Positions 34,089-44,273 of a DNA stretch of 64,000 nucleotides are shown here, piece after piece (position 1 is the first letter of the stretch; every line of letters starts with the position of its first letter). Made by a program: the position numbers and the translations under genes. Source of the stretch: JANQJA01 sp047947185 (lineage in GTDB: Bacteria > Pseudomonadota > Gammaproteobacteria > Pseudomonadales > Azotimanducaceae); the NCBI GenBank assembly GCA_047947185.1, contig CP170502.1, positions 2,108,001 through 2,172,000 on the forward strand, written 5' to 3'. The notes below the pieces were generated by a model. It was not told where the DNA came from, did not search any database, and was given only the letters and a program-made list of their open reading frames with translations.

Positions 34089-35726
34089 TTATAAACGTTT
34101 TTGCTTGTGCTTCTGCTCATGGGCCGCGTTAATGAAGCTGGTAAACAGCGGGTGTCCGTCCCGCGGTGTTGACGTGAACTCCGGGTGAAACTGGCATGCC
34201 ACAAACCACGGATGATCAGGCACCTCAATGACCTCAACCAGTGAGCTGTCCTTCGAACGACCAGCAATACCCAGACCTGCCTTTTCCAGCTGATCAACAT
34301 AGTTGCCGTTCACCTCATATCGGTGACGATGGCGCTCCCTGATAGAGGTACTGCCATAGATGCGGTAGGTCAACGAGTCACAGGAAAGCTTACATTCCTG
34401 GGCCCCCATCCGCATGGTGCCACCCAGGTCTGACGATTCGTCACGGGTCTCGATGTTTCCCTTCTCATCAACCCATTCGGTGACCAGGGCAATCACGGGA
34501 TGTGGCGTCTGGGGGTTGTTTTCCGTGGTATTCGCCGCTTCCAGGCCGGCAACATTGCGAGCAAAGTCGATAATGGCGGCATGGAGGCCATAACAGATGC
34601 CCAGGTAGGGGATCTTGTTCTCCCGCGCGTATCGTGCTGCGGTGATCTTGCCCTCAAAACCGCGTTCACCAAATCCGCCCGGTACCAGGATGGCATCCGC
34701 ACCTGCCAGAATCGACTCACCTCGCCTGACCACATCCTCGCAGTCGATAAATTCAACATCGACCCGGGTACTGGTATGAATCCCGGCGTGCACAATGGCT
34801 TCTGTCAGCGACTTGTAGGCATCCAGCAGGTCCATGTACTTGCCTACCATAAACAGGCGGATGGACCGGGTCGGGTTCATCTGGGCATCAACAACACGCT
34901 GCCACTCCGTAAGGTCCGCTGGCGGGCACTCGATATTCAGCTTCTCGACAACAATGTCGTCCAGGTGCTTCTGGTGCAGTTTTAGCGGGATTTCATAAAT
35001 GGACGGGGCATCAAGCAGCGGAATCACTGCATTTTTCTCAACGTTGGTAAACAGCGCAATTTTCTCGCAGGCAGACCGTGCTATCTCGTGGTCACTCCGC
35101 ACGATCAGGATGTCAGGCTGCAGACCAATGGAACGAAGCTCCTTGACCGAGTGCTGGGTTGGTTTGGTCTTGGTTTCACCGGCAGTTGCGATATAGGGCA
35201 CCAGGGTCAGGTGGATAAAAATGGCGTTGCGCGAACCAACTTCGAAGCGAAGCTGGCGGGCCGCCTCGAGGAAAGGCTGGGATTCGATATCACCCACGGT
35301 ACCGCCAATCTCCACAATTGCCACATCAAAACCCTCGGCACCTGCAATAATGCGGTGCTTGATTTCGTCCGTGATGTGCGGAATCACCTGGATGGTCGCG
35401 CCGAGGTAGTCACCGCGGCGCTCGCGCGCAATGACGTCAGCATAGACCTGGCCGGTTGTGAAGTTATTCTTGCGCGTCATGGTGGTGCGAACAAATCGCT
35501 CGTAGTGGCCAAGATCAAGATCTGTCTCGGTGCCGTCTTCGGTGACATAAACCTCGCCGTGCTGCAGCGGACTCATGGTACCGGGATCAACGTTAATGTA
35601 AGGATCCAGCTTCATGTTCGTGACTTTGAGATGCCGCGCCTCCAGGATTGCACCCAGCGAAGCGGCGGCAATGCCCTTCCCTAGCGAGGAAACCACACCA
35701 CCGGTAACAAAAACAAAGCGAGACAT
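34089..35726 (-). CDS. pyrG: CTP synthase
   Basis: 545 residues. The N-terminal synthetase domain begins MSRFVFVTGGVVSSLGKG and carries the DPYINVDPGTM motif. The C-terminal glutaminase has C378 in LGICYGLH and the FHPEF His/Glu pair near the end. It makes CTP from UTP, ATP and glutamine. The sequence after the catalytic Cys (CYGLH) differs from the usual CLGMQ; this is tolerated in other class I amidotransferases. ATG at 35726 is preceded by GGGAG. Confidence 0.98.
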   Translation of the reverse strand: MSRFVFVTGGVVSSLGKGIAAASLGAILEARHLKVTNMKLDPYINVDPGTMSPLQHGEVYVTEDGTETDLDLGHYERFVRTTMTRKNNFTTGQVYADVIARERRGDYLGATIQVIPHITDEIKHRIIAGAEGFDVAIVEIGGTVGDIESQPFLEAARQLRFEVGSRNAIFIHLTLVPYIATAGETKTKPTQHSVKELRSIGLQPDILIVRSDHEIARSACEKIALFTNVEKNAVIPLLDAPSIYEIPLKLHQKHLDDIVVEKLNIECPPADLTEWQRVVDAQMNPTRSIRLFMVGKYMDLLDAYKSLTEAIVHAGIHTSTRVDVEFIDCEDVVRRGESILAGADAILVPGGFGERGFEGKITAARYARENKIPYLGICYGLHAAIIDFARNVAGLEAANTTENNPQTPHPVIALVTEWVDEKGNIETRDESSDLGGTMRMGAQECKLSCDSLTYRIYGSTSIRERHRHRYEVNGNYVDQLEKAGLGIAGRSKDSSLVEVIEVPDHPWFVACQFHPEFTSTPRDGHPLFTSFINAAHEQKHKQKRL

Positions 35727-35804
35727 TGAACTCCCATCTAGCGAAGGCTGGCCGAAGGGCTCGACCAAGATGGGTTTGTAGATTAACACCGCAGGTCCGG
35801 CCGC

Positions 35805-37121
35805 TCAATCCGAATATGGCTGATTCTTCCAGCTGACGCTGATTTGGAGGCCACGCGGCGCCCGATGCGATTCCGCTACCAGCATGGGAACACCAAAAGC
35901 CGGCAGCGCTGGCACCGCAACCAGGTTGTCCCCGTCAAAGACCAGCGGCAGGGAGTCTCGCAGCCAGGGCGGGACACCGGTTTCCTGGAGGACACTGGCC
36001 AGGCGCCGGTTCGGGCCAGTAAGGCGGGGTCGAATTTTCTCGCCGCCCAGCCGCCCCCGGAGCAGATAAGCCTGAGCGCGTTGCCCCAATCCCGCATCTT
36101 GCCCGGATTCTACCAGCAGACTTCCATCAGGCAGCGACAAACTGAGGCCAGGGTTGAGGGTCGCCTCCGTTTCCTGAAGCACCTGCGGCACAGCGCCGGT
36201 CAGATAGAGTTTGTCGGCAAAACGCCGCAGATAGATTCCCTGCCAGTGTAACTGAGGGGAAGTGTCGGGCCCGGCGGCCAGGAGCCGATCCAGTTCGACA
36301 TCCAGCTGTCGACCCCGTGGCAGGGGCAAGCCCAGCCTGGTCAGTAGATAGCGCAACAGATTGTTGCGACGCTGGCCACCAAACGCCCGGATTTGATCAA
36401 TCCGCAGCCCATCTGAATCCTGTGCCGCCGCAAGGTCACCTTCGGCGACTGCATCAAGCAGCGCCTGCAGGTCACGCGCCCGGTCCAGGGTTGCCAGCAG
36501 GGTTTCGCGGAACGCCGGCCAGCGCACTTCTATATCAGGCAGCACCTTATGGCGCAGGTAATTGCGGTTGAAGTCGAGATTGAGATTGCTGCTGTCCTCA
36601 ACCCAGAGAAGGCCATGTGCACCAGCATAAGCCTCTATCTGCCTTCGGGTCACCGCAAGCAAGGGTCGGTAGAGAACTGCAGGCCCCACCTTCCGTGTAC
36701 GCGGCATACCGCCCGGCAGGGGACCACCACTGCCACGGAACAGGGACAGCAGCAGTGTTTCAACCTGGTCATCCGCATGTTGCGCCAGCAACAGGATATC
36801 TCCCTGCTGAAGAAATTCGGCAAACGCCTGGTAGCGAGCATCCCTGGCGTTTTCCTCAACCGAACCGCTTCGTTCTACCACCACCCCGACCGCAGAAAAG
36901 CTGACACCGTGCTGACGTGCCACCGCTTCACAGTGATCCTGCCAGGCATCACTCGCCGCCTGCAGGCCATGATTGACGTGGAGCAGGTGAACCATATCGG
37001 GGCCAAACCTGGCACAGGCCAGATGCAGCAGCACCTGGGAGTCAACACCACCACTGAATCCAATAACCAGTCGGTCAAAGTTCTGATCTGCCATGCCATC
37101 AAACAGGTGCTCATCCAGCAT
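35805..37121 (-). CDS. tilS: tRNA(Ile)-lysidine synthase
   Basis: 438 residues. The PP-loop ATP-binding motif SGGVDS is at 23-28, followed by the conserved LLHVNHGL and a region with LLLAQHADDQ. C-terminal substrate-recognition domains follow. It converts C34 of tRNA-Ile(CAU) to lysidine so that AUA is read as isoleucine. It starts 13 bp after the dnaE stop; accA, usually between them, is missing. Confidence 0.96.
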   Translation of the reverse strand: MLDEHLFDGMADQNFDRLVIGFSGGVDSQVLLHLACARFGPDMVHLLHVNHGLQAASDAWQDHCEAVARQHGVSFSAVGVVVERSGSVEENARDARYQAFAEFLQQGDILLLAQHADDQVETLLLSLFRGSGGPLPGGMPRTRKVGPAVLYRPLLAVTRRQIEAYAGAHGLLWVEDSSNLNLDFNRNYLRHKVLPDIEVRWPAFRETLLATLDRARDLQALLDAVAEGDLAAAQDSDGLRIDQIRAFGGQRRNNLLRYLLTRLGLPLPRGRQLDVELDRLLAAGPDTSPQLHWQGIYLRRFADKLYLTGAVPQVLQETEATLNPGLSLSLPDGSLLVESGQDAGLGQRAQAYLLRGRLGGEKIRPRLTGPNRRLASVLQETGVPPWLRDSLPLVFDGDNLVAVPALPAFGVPMLVAESHRAPRGLQISVSWKNQPYSD

Positions 37122-37134
37122 GACAGGGCGACGG

Positions 37135-40100
37135 TTACTGATAATCCAGGTAAACCTGTTCTGACCCGTAGCGGTCTTTCAGGTGTTCAATGAGATCATC
37201 GTCAGGTGTCACCCGCCAGGTATCCCCAAGCATGACTTCAGCTTCCGCATCTTCCCGCTGGTAGGCAATGGACACGGGACAGCCCTCACCGGGCGCACCC
37301 CGAAACGGTGACAGGATATCGGCCAGGTCCACGGCAAAACCGTCCGGTAACTGGCAGCCGTTGAGACTCAGCTTCAGCCGTTTCACCGAACGCTCACGTG
37401 CTTCCCGCAGATCAAAGACTTCGCTGGCACGCATCCTGATACCGGCAGTGAAGTCATCAACCGCGGTTGCGCCTTTGACAACCACCACGGCATCCTTGGC
37501 AAGTTTTGCATAGTGCTGCTCATACAGGTCGGCAAACACCGACACTTCCAGGCGACCACTCTTGTCATCCAGCGTGATGAAAGCAACCGTTTCATTCTTT
37601 TTGTTCTTCATGGTCCTGATATTGGTAATCAGGCCAACAATCGTCTGTTCATCCTTGCTGACACGCAGGTCAACAATCCGGGTCTTCGCCAGATGACGAA
37701 GTTCATGCTTGTAGCTGTCGATGGGGTGGCCTGTCAGGTAAAGCCCAAGCGATTCCTTTTCACCCTGCAACCGCTCTTTCAGGTTCATGACACGCAGCGA
37801 GTCAGTGTGGTTATAGAGCTGGCCATCAACGGCCGTCATGAAAGTTGCTTCACCAAACAGGTCAACATGGCCACTCTCCTCATTCCTGGCCTTCTGTTCG
37901 GCCACACCGATGGCATCTTCCAGGTTCAGTTTGAGCAGCGACCTCCGGTAATCAATTGCGGACACATTGGCGGGACAATCAGGTACCAGGCGATCCAGTG
38001 CCCCGCTGTTGATCAGGGCTTCAATGGCGCGCCGGTTGATCTTGCGGGAGTCAACGCGCGCGCAGAAATCATAAAGGTCAGTAAAAGGCCCGCCGGCCTC
38101 GCGCGCTGCAACCAGCGCTTCAATCTGGCCTTCGCCGAGCCCCTTGATTGCGCCAAGCCCGTAGACCACTGTCCCGGGGCCGTCTGCAACAAACCTGAAC
38201 TCACCCCGGTTCACATCCGGCGGGGTAATCTCGAGCCCAATCTCACGGGATTCTTCAATATTGATCACCACCTTGTCAGTGGTTTGCATGTCAGCTGACA
38301 GGCAGGCAGCCATAAAATCAGCAGGGTAATAGTGTTTCAACCAGGCCGTTTGGTAGGCAACCAAAGCGTAGGCGACCGAATGCGGCTTGTTGAATCCGTA
38401 CCCCGCAAACTTTTCCATCAGGTCAAAAATGTGCTCCGCCTGCCCCTCATCAACACCGTTAGCTACCGCACCGGACTTGAAGACCTCTCGCTGCTTCTTC
38501 ATTTCCTCTGGCTTTTTCTTACCCATGGCCCGGCGCAGCAGGTCAGCGTCAGCGAGGGTATACCCCGCCAGTACCTGGGCAATCTGCATCACCTGTTCCT
38601 GGTACAACATGACACCATAGGTGTCCTGCAGCACTGGCTTTAACCGCGGGTGGTAATAGTCGATAGCGGCATTGGGATCGTTCTTGCGTTTGATAAAGTC
38701 ATCAGCGAGTTGCATGGGACCGGGCCGGAACAGGGCAACAAGCGCGACTATGTCACCAAATCGCTCGGGACGGACCTTTTTCATCAGGTCTTTCATGCCA
38801 CGGGATTCAAGCTGGAAGACTGCGGTTGTGCGCGCGTGCCGCAGGTCGTCATAGATGGACGCATCCTCAAGCGGCACAAGGTCAATATCCAGCGGACTCT
38901 CCCCGTTGCCGGACCTTCGCAGGTTAATGCTCTTGACAGCATTATCGATAATGGTGAGGGTGCGCAGCCCCAGGAAATCAAATTTAACCAACCCGGCCTG
39001 TTCAACATCGATCATGTTGTACTGGGTCATGAAGTTGCCGCCATCATCACAGTAGATAGGGCAGAAATCCGTGATTTTGGTAGGTGCGATGACAACGCCA
39101 CCGGCATGTTTGCCCACGTTCCTGGCCAGCCCTTCGAGCTGGAACGCCATGTCCATGATTTCCTGGGCGTCCTCGTTGGCGCCAATGAACTCAACCAGCA
39201 TTGGCTCAATTTCCAGCGCCTTCTCGAGAGTCATTCCCGGATCAAAAGGAATCAGCTTGGAAAGCCGGTCAGCGAGGCCATAGGGTTTGCCCTGAACCCG
39301 CGCCACATCGCGAACAACAGCCTTGGCCGCCATGGTGCCAAAGGTGATGATCTGGGAAACGGCCTTCCTGCCATAACGCTCCATAACGTGCTGGATGACC
39401 CGGTCCCGGCCATCCATACAGAAATCGATATCAAAGTCGGGCAGGGAGACCCGCTCCGGATTCAGGAACCGTTCGAACAACAGGTCATAGGCCAATGGGT
39501 CAATATTGGTAATCTGCAGGGCAAAAGCCACCAGTGATCCTGCCCCGGATCCCCGCCCAGGCCCCACCGGGATATCGTTCTCTTTTGCCCACTGGATAAA
39601 TTCCATCACAATCAGGAAATAGCCGGGGAAACCCATGTTGTTGATGACGTTCAGCTCAAACGCCAGACGGTCATCGTAGGGTTTACGTTTTGCGGCAAAG
39701 TCCGGGTCGGCGACATCCAGTATCCTGGCAAGGCGTTCATCCAGACCACGCCGCGCCACCTCCTCAAGGTATGCCTCTTTGGTCATGCCATCGGGGATCG
39801 GATATTCCGGCAGGTAATAGTTGCCAAGGTCCAGGTTGACATTGCAACGACGCGCAATCTCAATGGTGTTTTCGACGGCCTCGGGAATATCCTGGAAAAG
39901 TTCAACCATTTCTTCCGGTGACTTCAGGTACTGCTGCCGGCTATGACGGCTCTCGCGGCGCGGGTCATCCAGCGTCCGCCCGTCATGGATACAGACGCGA
40001 ACCTCGTGTGCCTCAAACTCTTCTTCCGTCAGGAAGCAGACGTCGTTGGTTGCGACAACCGGGCAGTCCATCCGAGCGGCCAGGGCAACCGCCGCGTGCA

Positions 40101-40638
40101 GGTAGTCTTCCTCACCGGCACGGCCGGTCCGATGCAACTCCAGGTAAAACCCGCCAGGGAAAATTTCCATCCACTCATGCAACAGGCTCCTGGCCAGATC
40201 CGCATTGCCGGCGAGCAGTGCCTGGCCAATATCACCACGACAGCCACCTGAGAGCGCAATCAGACCGTCAGCCTGTGCTGCCAGGTCTGCACGCCTGATC
40301 ACTGCAACACCCTCAACACGATTGTTGACGTAGGCATCTGAAATCAACTCGGACAGGTTGCGGTAGCCCGTATTGTTTCGGGCAATCAGCACCAGGGGAA
40401 CAGGCTCACCAGACCCCTCCGCCGATACCCAGACGTCACTCGCGACTATCGCCTTGATACCGTTGGCTTCCGCGGCATTCTGGAACTTGACCTGGGCAAA
40501 CAGGTTGTTGTTGTCAGTGATGGCCACCGCTGGCATACCCTTATCCCTGACCGCACGCAGGAGCGGTTTGACGCGCACCATACCATCGCTCAGTGAATAT
40601 TCAGTGTGCAAGCGAAGGTGTACAAAGGCGGGTGTCAT
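37135..40638 (-). CDS. dnaE: DNA polymerase III, alpha subunit
   Basis: 1167 residues. An N-terminal PHP domain (FVHLRLHTEYSLSDG) is followed by the C-family polymerase palm with catalytic D401 and D403 in PDFDIDF, the same numbering as E. coli. The beta-clamp and OB-fold regions (RIVDLRVSKDEQTIVGLI) lie towards the C-terminus. It is the replicative polymerase. 136 bp separate it from the saccharopine-like gene upstream, so it may have its own promoter there. Confidence 0.98.
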   Translation of the reverse strand: MTPAFVHLRLHTEYSLSDGMVRVKPLLRAVRDKGMPAVAITDNNNLFAQVKFQNAAEANGIKAIVASDVWVSAEGSGEPVPLVLIARNNTGYRNLSELISDAYVNNRVEGVAVIRRADLAAQADGLIALSGGCRGDIGQALLAGNADLARSLLHEWMEIFPGGFYLELHRTGRAGEEDYLHAAVALAARMDCPVVATNDVCFLTEEEFEAHEVRVCIHDGRTLDDPRRESRHSRQQYLKSPEEMVELFQDIPEAVENTIEIARRCNVNLDLGNYYLPEYPIPDGMTKEAYLEEVARRGLDERLARILDVADPDFAAKRKPYDDRLAFELNVINNMGFPGYFLIVMEFIQWAKENDIPVGPGRGSGAGSLVAFALQITNIDPLAYDLLFERFLNPERVSLPDFDIDFCMDGRDRVIQHVMERYGRKAVSQIITFGTMAAKAVVRDVARVQGKPYGLADRLSKLIPFDPGMTLEKALEIEPMLVEFIGANEDAQEIMDMAFQLEGLARNVGKHAGGVVIAPTKITDFCPIYCDDGGNFMTQYNMIDVEQAGLVKFDFLGLRTLTIIDNAVKSINLRRSGNGESPLDIDLVPLEDASIYDDLRHARTTAVFQLESRGMKDLMKKVRPERFGDIVALVALFRPGPMQLADDFIKRKNDPNAAIDYYHPRLKPVLQDTYGVMLYQEQVMQIAQVLAGYTLADADLLRRAMGKKKPEEMKKQREVFKSGAVANGVDEGQAEHIFDLMEKFAGYGFNKPHSVAYALVAYQTAWLKHYYPADFMAACLSADMQTTDKVVINIEESREIGLEITPPDVNRGEFRFVADGPGTVVYGLGAIKGLGEGQIEALVAAREAGGPFTDLYDFCARVDSRKINRRAIEALINSGALDRLVPDCPANVSAIDYRRSLLKLNLEDAIGVAEQKARNEESGHVDLFGEATFMTAVDGQLYNHTDSLRVMNLKERLQGEKESLGLYLTGHPIDSYKHELRHLAKTRIVDLRVSKDEQTIVGLITNIRTMKNKKNETVAFITLDDKSGRLEVSVFADLYEQHYAKLAKDAVVVVKGATAVDDFTAGIRMRASEVFDLREARERSVKRLKLSLNGCQLPDGFAVDLADILSPFRGAPGEGCPVSIAYQREDAEAEVMLGDTWRVTPDDDLIEHLKDRYGSEQVYLDYQ

Positions 40639-40774
40639 AGTGACGGCAGTCTAATCCGGTGGTGAATAGGGGACGGGTTTAATATAGCCCAAGCACCGGA
40701 CAGGTGACAGCACGGGCGGCACAAATTTACCCCAGGCGTTTTATCACGGGGACCGCAACCACTGCCAATCCTGT

Positions 40775-42004
40775 TCAGGACACCAGTTCAAACGTCATCC
40801 CGGCACTGGTAACCAGGCGCTGGATCAGTTTTTCACCCATGGCCGAGGCAGGCGTCCAGAGTCCACCCCCGACTTCAAGCTCATCCTGCGCCAGGCAGAT
40901 GGCACTTTCTGCCAGCATTTTTGCCGTGGCCCCATAGCCGGGGTCCCTGTCACCTCTCACCCGCCCCTTCATATTTTTGTTGGCATCAGCAGGGTGGCGC
41001 GCGAGCAGCTCAATATTGAAGTAACCATTTTCTATGGTACTGCGGTCGGGCCCCTCACCGGGTGACGGCGCAACACGTCGCAGAAGTTCCCTGGTGGGCG
41101 CAAATGCCGCCGCGGCCATCACCATCAGCGACCCACCGGCAATCATGGAGGCAGCAGCATAACCCAGGGGACCATCGCTGGTCAGCATGGCCTCGTCGTA
41201 CCGAAAGTCTTTTCCATAGGGGTATCCCATCAGCGCGTTACTCCGCCGGACAACCCGCGTGTTGATACCGGCCATGACAAAAGGCGCGGTCCACTTTCTG
41301 AAATCCCGGTCATAAACAGCGCCGGTCTGGTCCGGCCCATCCGGTCCACGCGGCATGTTGCGGGGGTCCAGGCTATAGGGGTCAGCCAGCAGTTCGCGCA
41401 GGGAAGCATCCACCTGGGCTTCTTCCATCAGGTTGATCAAGCTATCCACCGTGCCGCCACTCATGCCGCCACGCGTGTCAGCCACGCGATACTTGACCTG
41501 GACTGCCGGAGTGCCGTGTTCAGTCATCATCGCCTGCTGCATGAAGAGCACACCCAAATCGGATGGGATGCTGTCAAATCCACAGGTATGGACAATTCTC
41601 GCACCTGAAGCCTCGGCGCGGCCCTGGTAAGTGTCGATCATCCTGCGCATCCACTGTACCTCGCCCGTCAGGTCACAATAGTGTGTACCTTCCGTGGCGC
41701 AGGCTTCGACCAGGCTGCTGCCATAACGCGCGTAGGGGCCGACAGTGGTACAGATGACCCGCGCGCTGCGGGCGAGCGCACCCATGGAGGCCTCATCCGT
41801 ACTGTCGGCATATACCCGCGGAATCCCGCTACCGGCATCACCGGCAATACGCTGACAGACCTCCGCGACCCTGGACTCGTTGCGCCCGGCCACGCCCCAC
41901 TTCAGTTCACCATTTATGCCATACCGCTCAACAAGATATTCAACCACCAGTTGTCCGGTAAAGCCGGTGGCCCCCCATACAATTACGTCAAGTTTGTCGG
42001 TCAT
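40775..42004 (-). CDS. Saccharopine dehydrogenase-like NAD(P)-binding oxidoreductase (trans-acting enoyl reductase type)
   Basis: 409 residues. The N-terminal Rossmann motif DVIVWGATGFTGQLVVEYL binds NAD(P). CDLTGEVQWMRRMID and HTCGFDSIPSDLGVLF are conserved in the YMR226-unrelated saccharopine-dehydrogenase-like group, which includes mycobacterial trans-acting enoyl reductases for phthiocerol lipids and eukaryotic SCCPDH. The true substrate is not known; a lipid or polyketide enoyl group is a fair guess. It is an unusual insertion between rnhB and dnaE. Confidence 0.85.
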   Translation of the reverse strand: MTDKLDVIVWGATGFTGQLVVEYLVERYGINGELKWGVAGRNESRVAEVCQRIAGDAGSGIPRVYADSTDEASMGALARSARVICTTVGPYARYGSSLVEACATEGTHYCDLTGEVQWMRRMIDTYQGRAEASGARIVHTCGFDSIPSDLGVLFMQQAMMTEHGTPAVQVKYRVADTRGGMSGGTVDSLINLMEEAQVDASLRELLADPYSLDPRNMPRGPDGPDQTGAVYDRDFRKWTAPFVMAGINTRVVRRSNALMGYPYGKDFRYDEAMLTSDGPLGYAAASMIAGGSLMVMAAAAFAPTRELLRRVAPSPGEGPDRSTIENGYFNIELLARHPADANKNMKGRVRGDRDPGYGATAKMLAESAICLAQDELEVGGGLWTPASAMGEKLIQRLVTSAGMTFELVS

Positions 42005-42041
42005 GATTCAGTTCCTGCTCAAATGGCACCTGGCCAAACTG

Positions 42042-42650
42042 TTAGGGACATCTGTCCTGCGCCCACTCCCGGCAGGGCGCAAACGACATCCGGTGGATAA
42101 CGCTGGGCCCGAGTTCCCGCAGCGCCGCCAGGTGGTCCGGCGTTGGGTAACCCTTGTGCTGTGCAAGGCCGTAACCCGGATAGACGGCATCCAGCGCCGC
42201 CATTTCCCTGTCTCGCGCCACTTTGGCAATAATGGACGCCGCCTTGATCCCGTCAAATCGTGAGTCACCCCTCACCAGGGTATCAGACGGACAGTCAAAA
42301 CCCGGGGTTCGATTACCGTCTACCAGCACAAAATCCGGCGCGGGGCTGAGCCCCCTGACGGCACGCTGCATTGCCAGCATGGTTGCGGCCAGAATGTTGA
42401 GTTCATCAATTTCTCCCACCTCAGCCCGCGCGATGCACCAGGCAAGGGCACGAGATCTGATCAACTCATCCAGCGCCTCACGTTTACCGGCGCTCAATTT
42501 TTTTGAATCAGCCAGCCCGTCTATTGGCCTCGCCGGGTCAAGAATTACCGCTGCCGCCAGCACCGGGCCTGCCAGAGGACCGCGCCCGACCTCATCTACA
42601 CCCGCACAGAACCGGTAGGGACTGTCTGTCATGTCGTCCCGATATTTCAT
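42042..42650 (-). CDS. rnhB: Ribonuclease HII
   Basis: 202 residues. The active-site motif GVDEVGRGPLAGPV is at about 18-31, with further acids in later motifs (GDSRFDGIKAASIIAKVARDREM). It cuts the RNA strand of RNA-DNA hybrids and single ribonucleotides in DNA. Its ATG overlaps the lpxB stop by four bases (ATGA), which supports the start at 42650. Confidence 0.97.
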   Translation of the reverse strand: MKYRDDMTDSPYRFCAGVDEVGRGPLAGPVLAAAVILDPARPIDGLADSKKLSAGKREALDELIRSRALAWCIARAEVGEIDELNILAATMLAMQRAVRGLSPAPDFVLVDGNRTPGFDCPSDTLVRGDSRFDGIKAASIIAKVARDREMAALDAVYPGYGLAQHKGYPTPDHLAALRELGPSVIHRMSFAPCREWAQDRCP

Positions 42651-43819
42651 GACAGACTGGCCACATGCCCGGTCAACCCCAGCACCGCCAGGGCTGCCTG
42701 GTCAGCGGCATCGCGCCGCAATACACGGTGAATGGCATCAAACCTGGCCATTAGTCCAGCCTGGTCCCGGTGGCTCAGGTACTCAAGTACCGCACTCGCC
42801 AGGTTCTCCGGTTGTGCGGCCGCCTGGATAAACTCGGGTACCAGCGCCTCGCCGGCCAGTATATTCGGCAGCGCAAACCAGCGCGTTTGAACGAGACGTG
42901 AGACCACCGCATAAGTCATGGGGCCCAACCGGTAGGACATGACCATCGGACGTTTCAGCAGCATGGCTTCAAGGGTTGCTGTCCCGGAATTGACCAACAC
43001 CACGTCCGCGGCCTGCATGGCCAGCGTTGACTGGCCGTTAACAATGGTTACCGCGAGGCTGCTGCAGAAACGCGCAACCAGCGCCTCAATTTGTTGCCTG
43101 CGCCGGTCGTTGGCAGCCGGAATAACAAACCGGACTGCCGGCAGCCGCCTGGCAATCAGGACCATCGCCCGCATGAAGTCTTCACCCGTGTATTTTACCT
43201 CGCTGCCCCGACTGCCCGGCAACACGGCCACCACGGGCCCGTCGTCTGCAAGTCCCAGCTTATGCCTGGCAGTCGCCCGGTCGGACCCGCTCTGCTGCGG
43301 CGCAATCTCGTCAGCCCGCGGGTGGCCAACAAAACGCACCGCAATACCATGCTCTTCATAAATGGCTGTTTCGAACGGATAGAGTGTCAACATCAGGTCG
43401 GTACTCTTCTTGATACCCCTGATACGTCCACGCCGCCAGGCCCAGACAGTTGGCGATACGTAGTGTACTGTCCGAACCCCCCGCTGCTTCAGCATCCGCT
43501 CAAGCAACAGATTAAAGAAGTTGAAATCAACACCAATAAAACAGTCAACTCCGGCCTCGATGATGCGGTCGCGGGTGGACAGGAGAATGCGCAGCAGGTC
43601 TGGCAGGCGAAGCAGCGGGTCCACAAAACCATTAACCGACAGTCTCTCCATGTCGATCCAGGACTCGAGACCTTCCCGCTGCATCGCAGGGCCTCCGATG
43701 CCAACAAACACAACACCAGGTGCTTTCTGTCGAAGCGCCCGCATAAGCGCCCCACCCAGATTGTCCCCGGAAGGTTCACCAGCTAGCAGCGCAATCCTGG
43801 GCGGGGCGTTTGCAGGCAT
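42647..43819 (-). CDS. lpxB: Lipid-A-disaccharide synthase
   Basis: 390 residues. The N-terminal AGEPSGDNLGGALMRAL and FVGIGGPAMQREG motifs and the glycosyltransferase-like GSRGSEVKYTG mark LpxB. It joins UDP-2,3-diacylglucosamine to lipid X to form the tetraacyl disaccharide of lipid A. It starts 8 bp after fabZ, leaving no room for lpxA, which normally separates the two. Confidence 0.97.
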   Translation of the reverse strand: MPANAPPRIALLAGEPSGDNLGGALMRALRQKAPGVVFVGIGGPAMQREGLESWIDMERLSVNGFVDPLLRLPDLLRILLSTRDRIIEAGVDCFIGVDFNFFNLLLERMLKQRGVRTVHYVSPTVWAWRRGRIRGIKKSTDLMLTLYPFETAIYEEHGIAVRFVGHPRADEIAPQQSGSDRATARHKLGLADDGPVVAVLPGSRGSEVKYTGEDFMRAMVLIARRLPAVRFVIPAANDRRRQQIEALVARFCSSLAVTIVNGQSTLAMQAADVVLVNSGTATLEAMLLKRPMVMSYRLGPMTYAVVSRLVQTRWFALPNILAGEALVPEFIQAAAQPENLASAVLEYLSHRDQAGLMARFDAIHRVLRRDAADQAALAVLGLTGHVASLS

Positions 43820-43827
43820 GACGCCCG

Positions 43828-44265
43828 TCAGGTGACTTGCTGTTCTGCGCAGGTCAGCAGTGACGAACAGACAAGTTGATCGCCGACAAAAGCCTTACCA
43901 GAGGCTTTCATCCAGTGACTGCGCAGATTCAGGATTTCAACCTCAAGGCGAAGCTGGTCCCCGGGTATCACCGAGCGCTTGAACTTGGTCTTGTCCGTAC
44001 CGGCGAGGTAGTAGATATAGCCATCCAGAAGCGTGCGGTTCCTGCTCTTGAAAGCCAGGATGCCTGAAGCCTGGGCTAGCGCTTCAACAATCAGGACACC
44101 AGGGAACACCGGTGTCATGGGGAAATGCCCGGTAAACTGGGGCTCATTGATGGTCACGTTCTTGATGGCGACAATACGCTTGTCGGCTTCAAACTCGAGC
44201 ACGCGGTCCACCAGCAGGAAAGGATACCTGTGTGGCAGGTACTTCCAGATTTCAATTACTTCCAT
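43828..44265 (-). CDS. fabZ: 3-hydroxyacyl-ACP dehydratase FabZ
   Basis: 145 residues, hot-dog fold. The catalytic His is H12 in PHRYPFLLVDRV and the catalytic Glu is in FPGVLIVEALAQ. It removes water from 3-hydroxyacyl-ACP in fatty-acid elongation and competes with lipid A synthesis for 3-hydroxymyristoyl-ACP, which explains its place in the lpx operon. It lies 8 bp after lpxD. Confidence 0.97.
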   Translation of the reverse strand: MEVIEIWKYLPHRYPFLLVDRVLEFEADKRIVAIKNVTINEPQFTGHFPMTPVFPGVLIVEALAQASGILAFKSRNRTLLDGYIYYLAGTDKTKFKRSVIPGDQLRLEVEILNLRSHWMKASGKAFVGDQLVCSSLLTCAEQQVT

Positions 44266-44273
44266 ATTCTTCT

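Noticed and set aside
38650..39537. 295-codon plus-strand frame
   Set aside because: It is antisense to the dnaE polymerase core and shows no family features.
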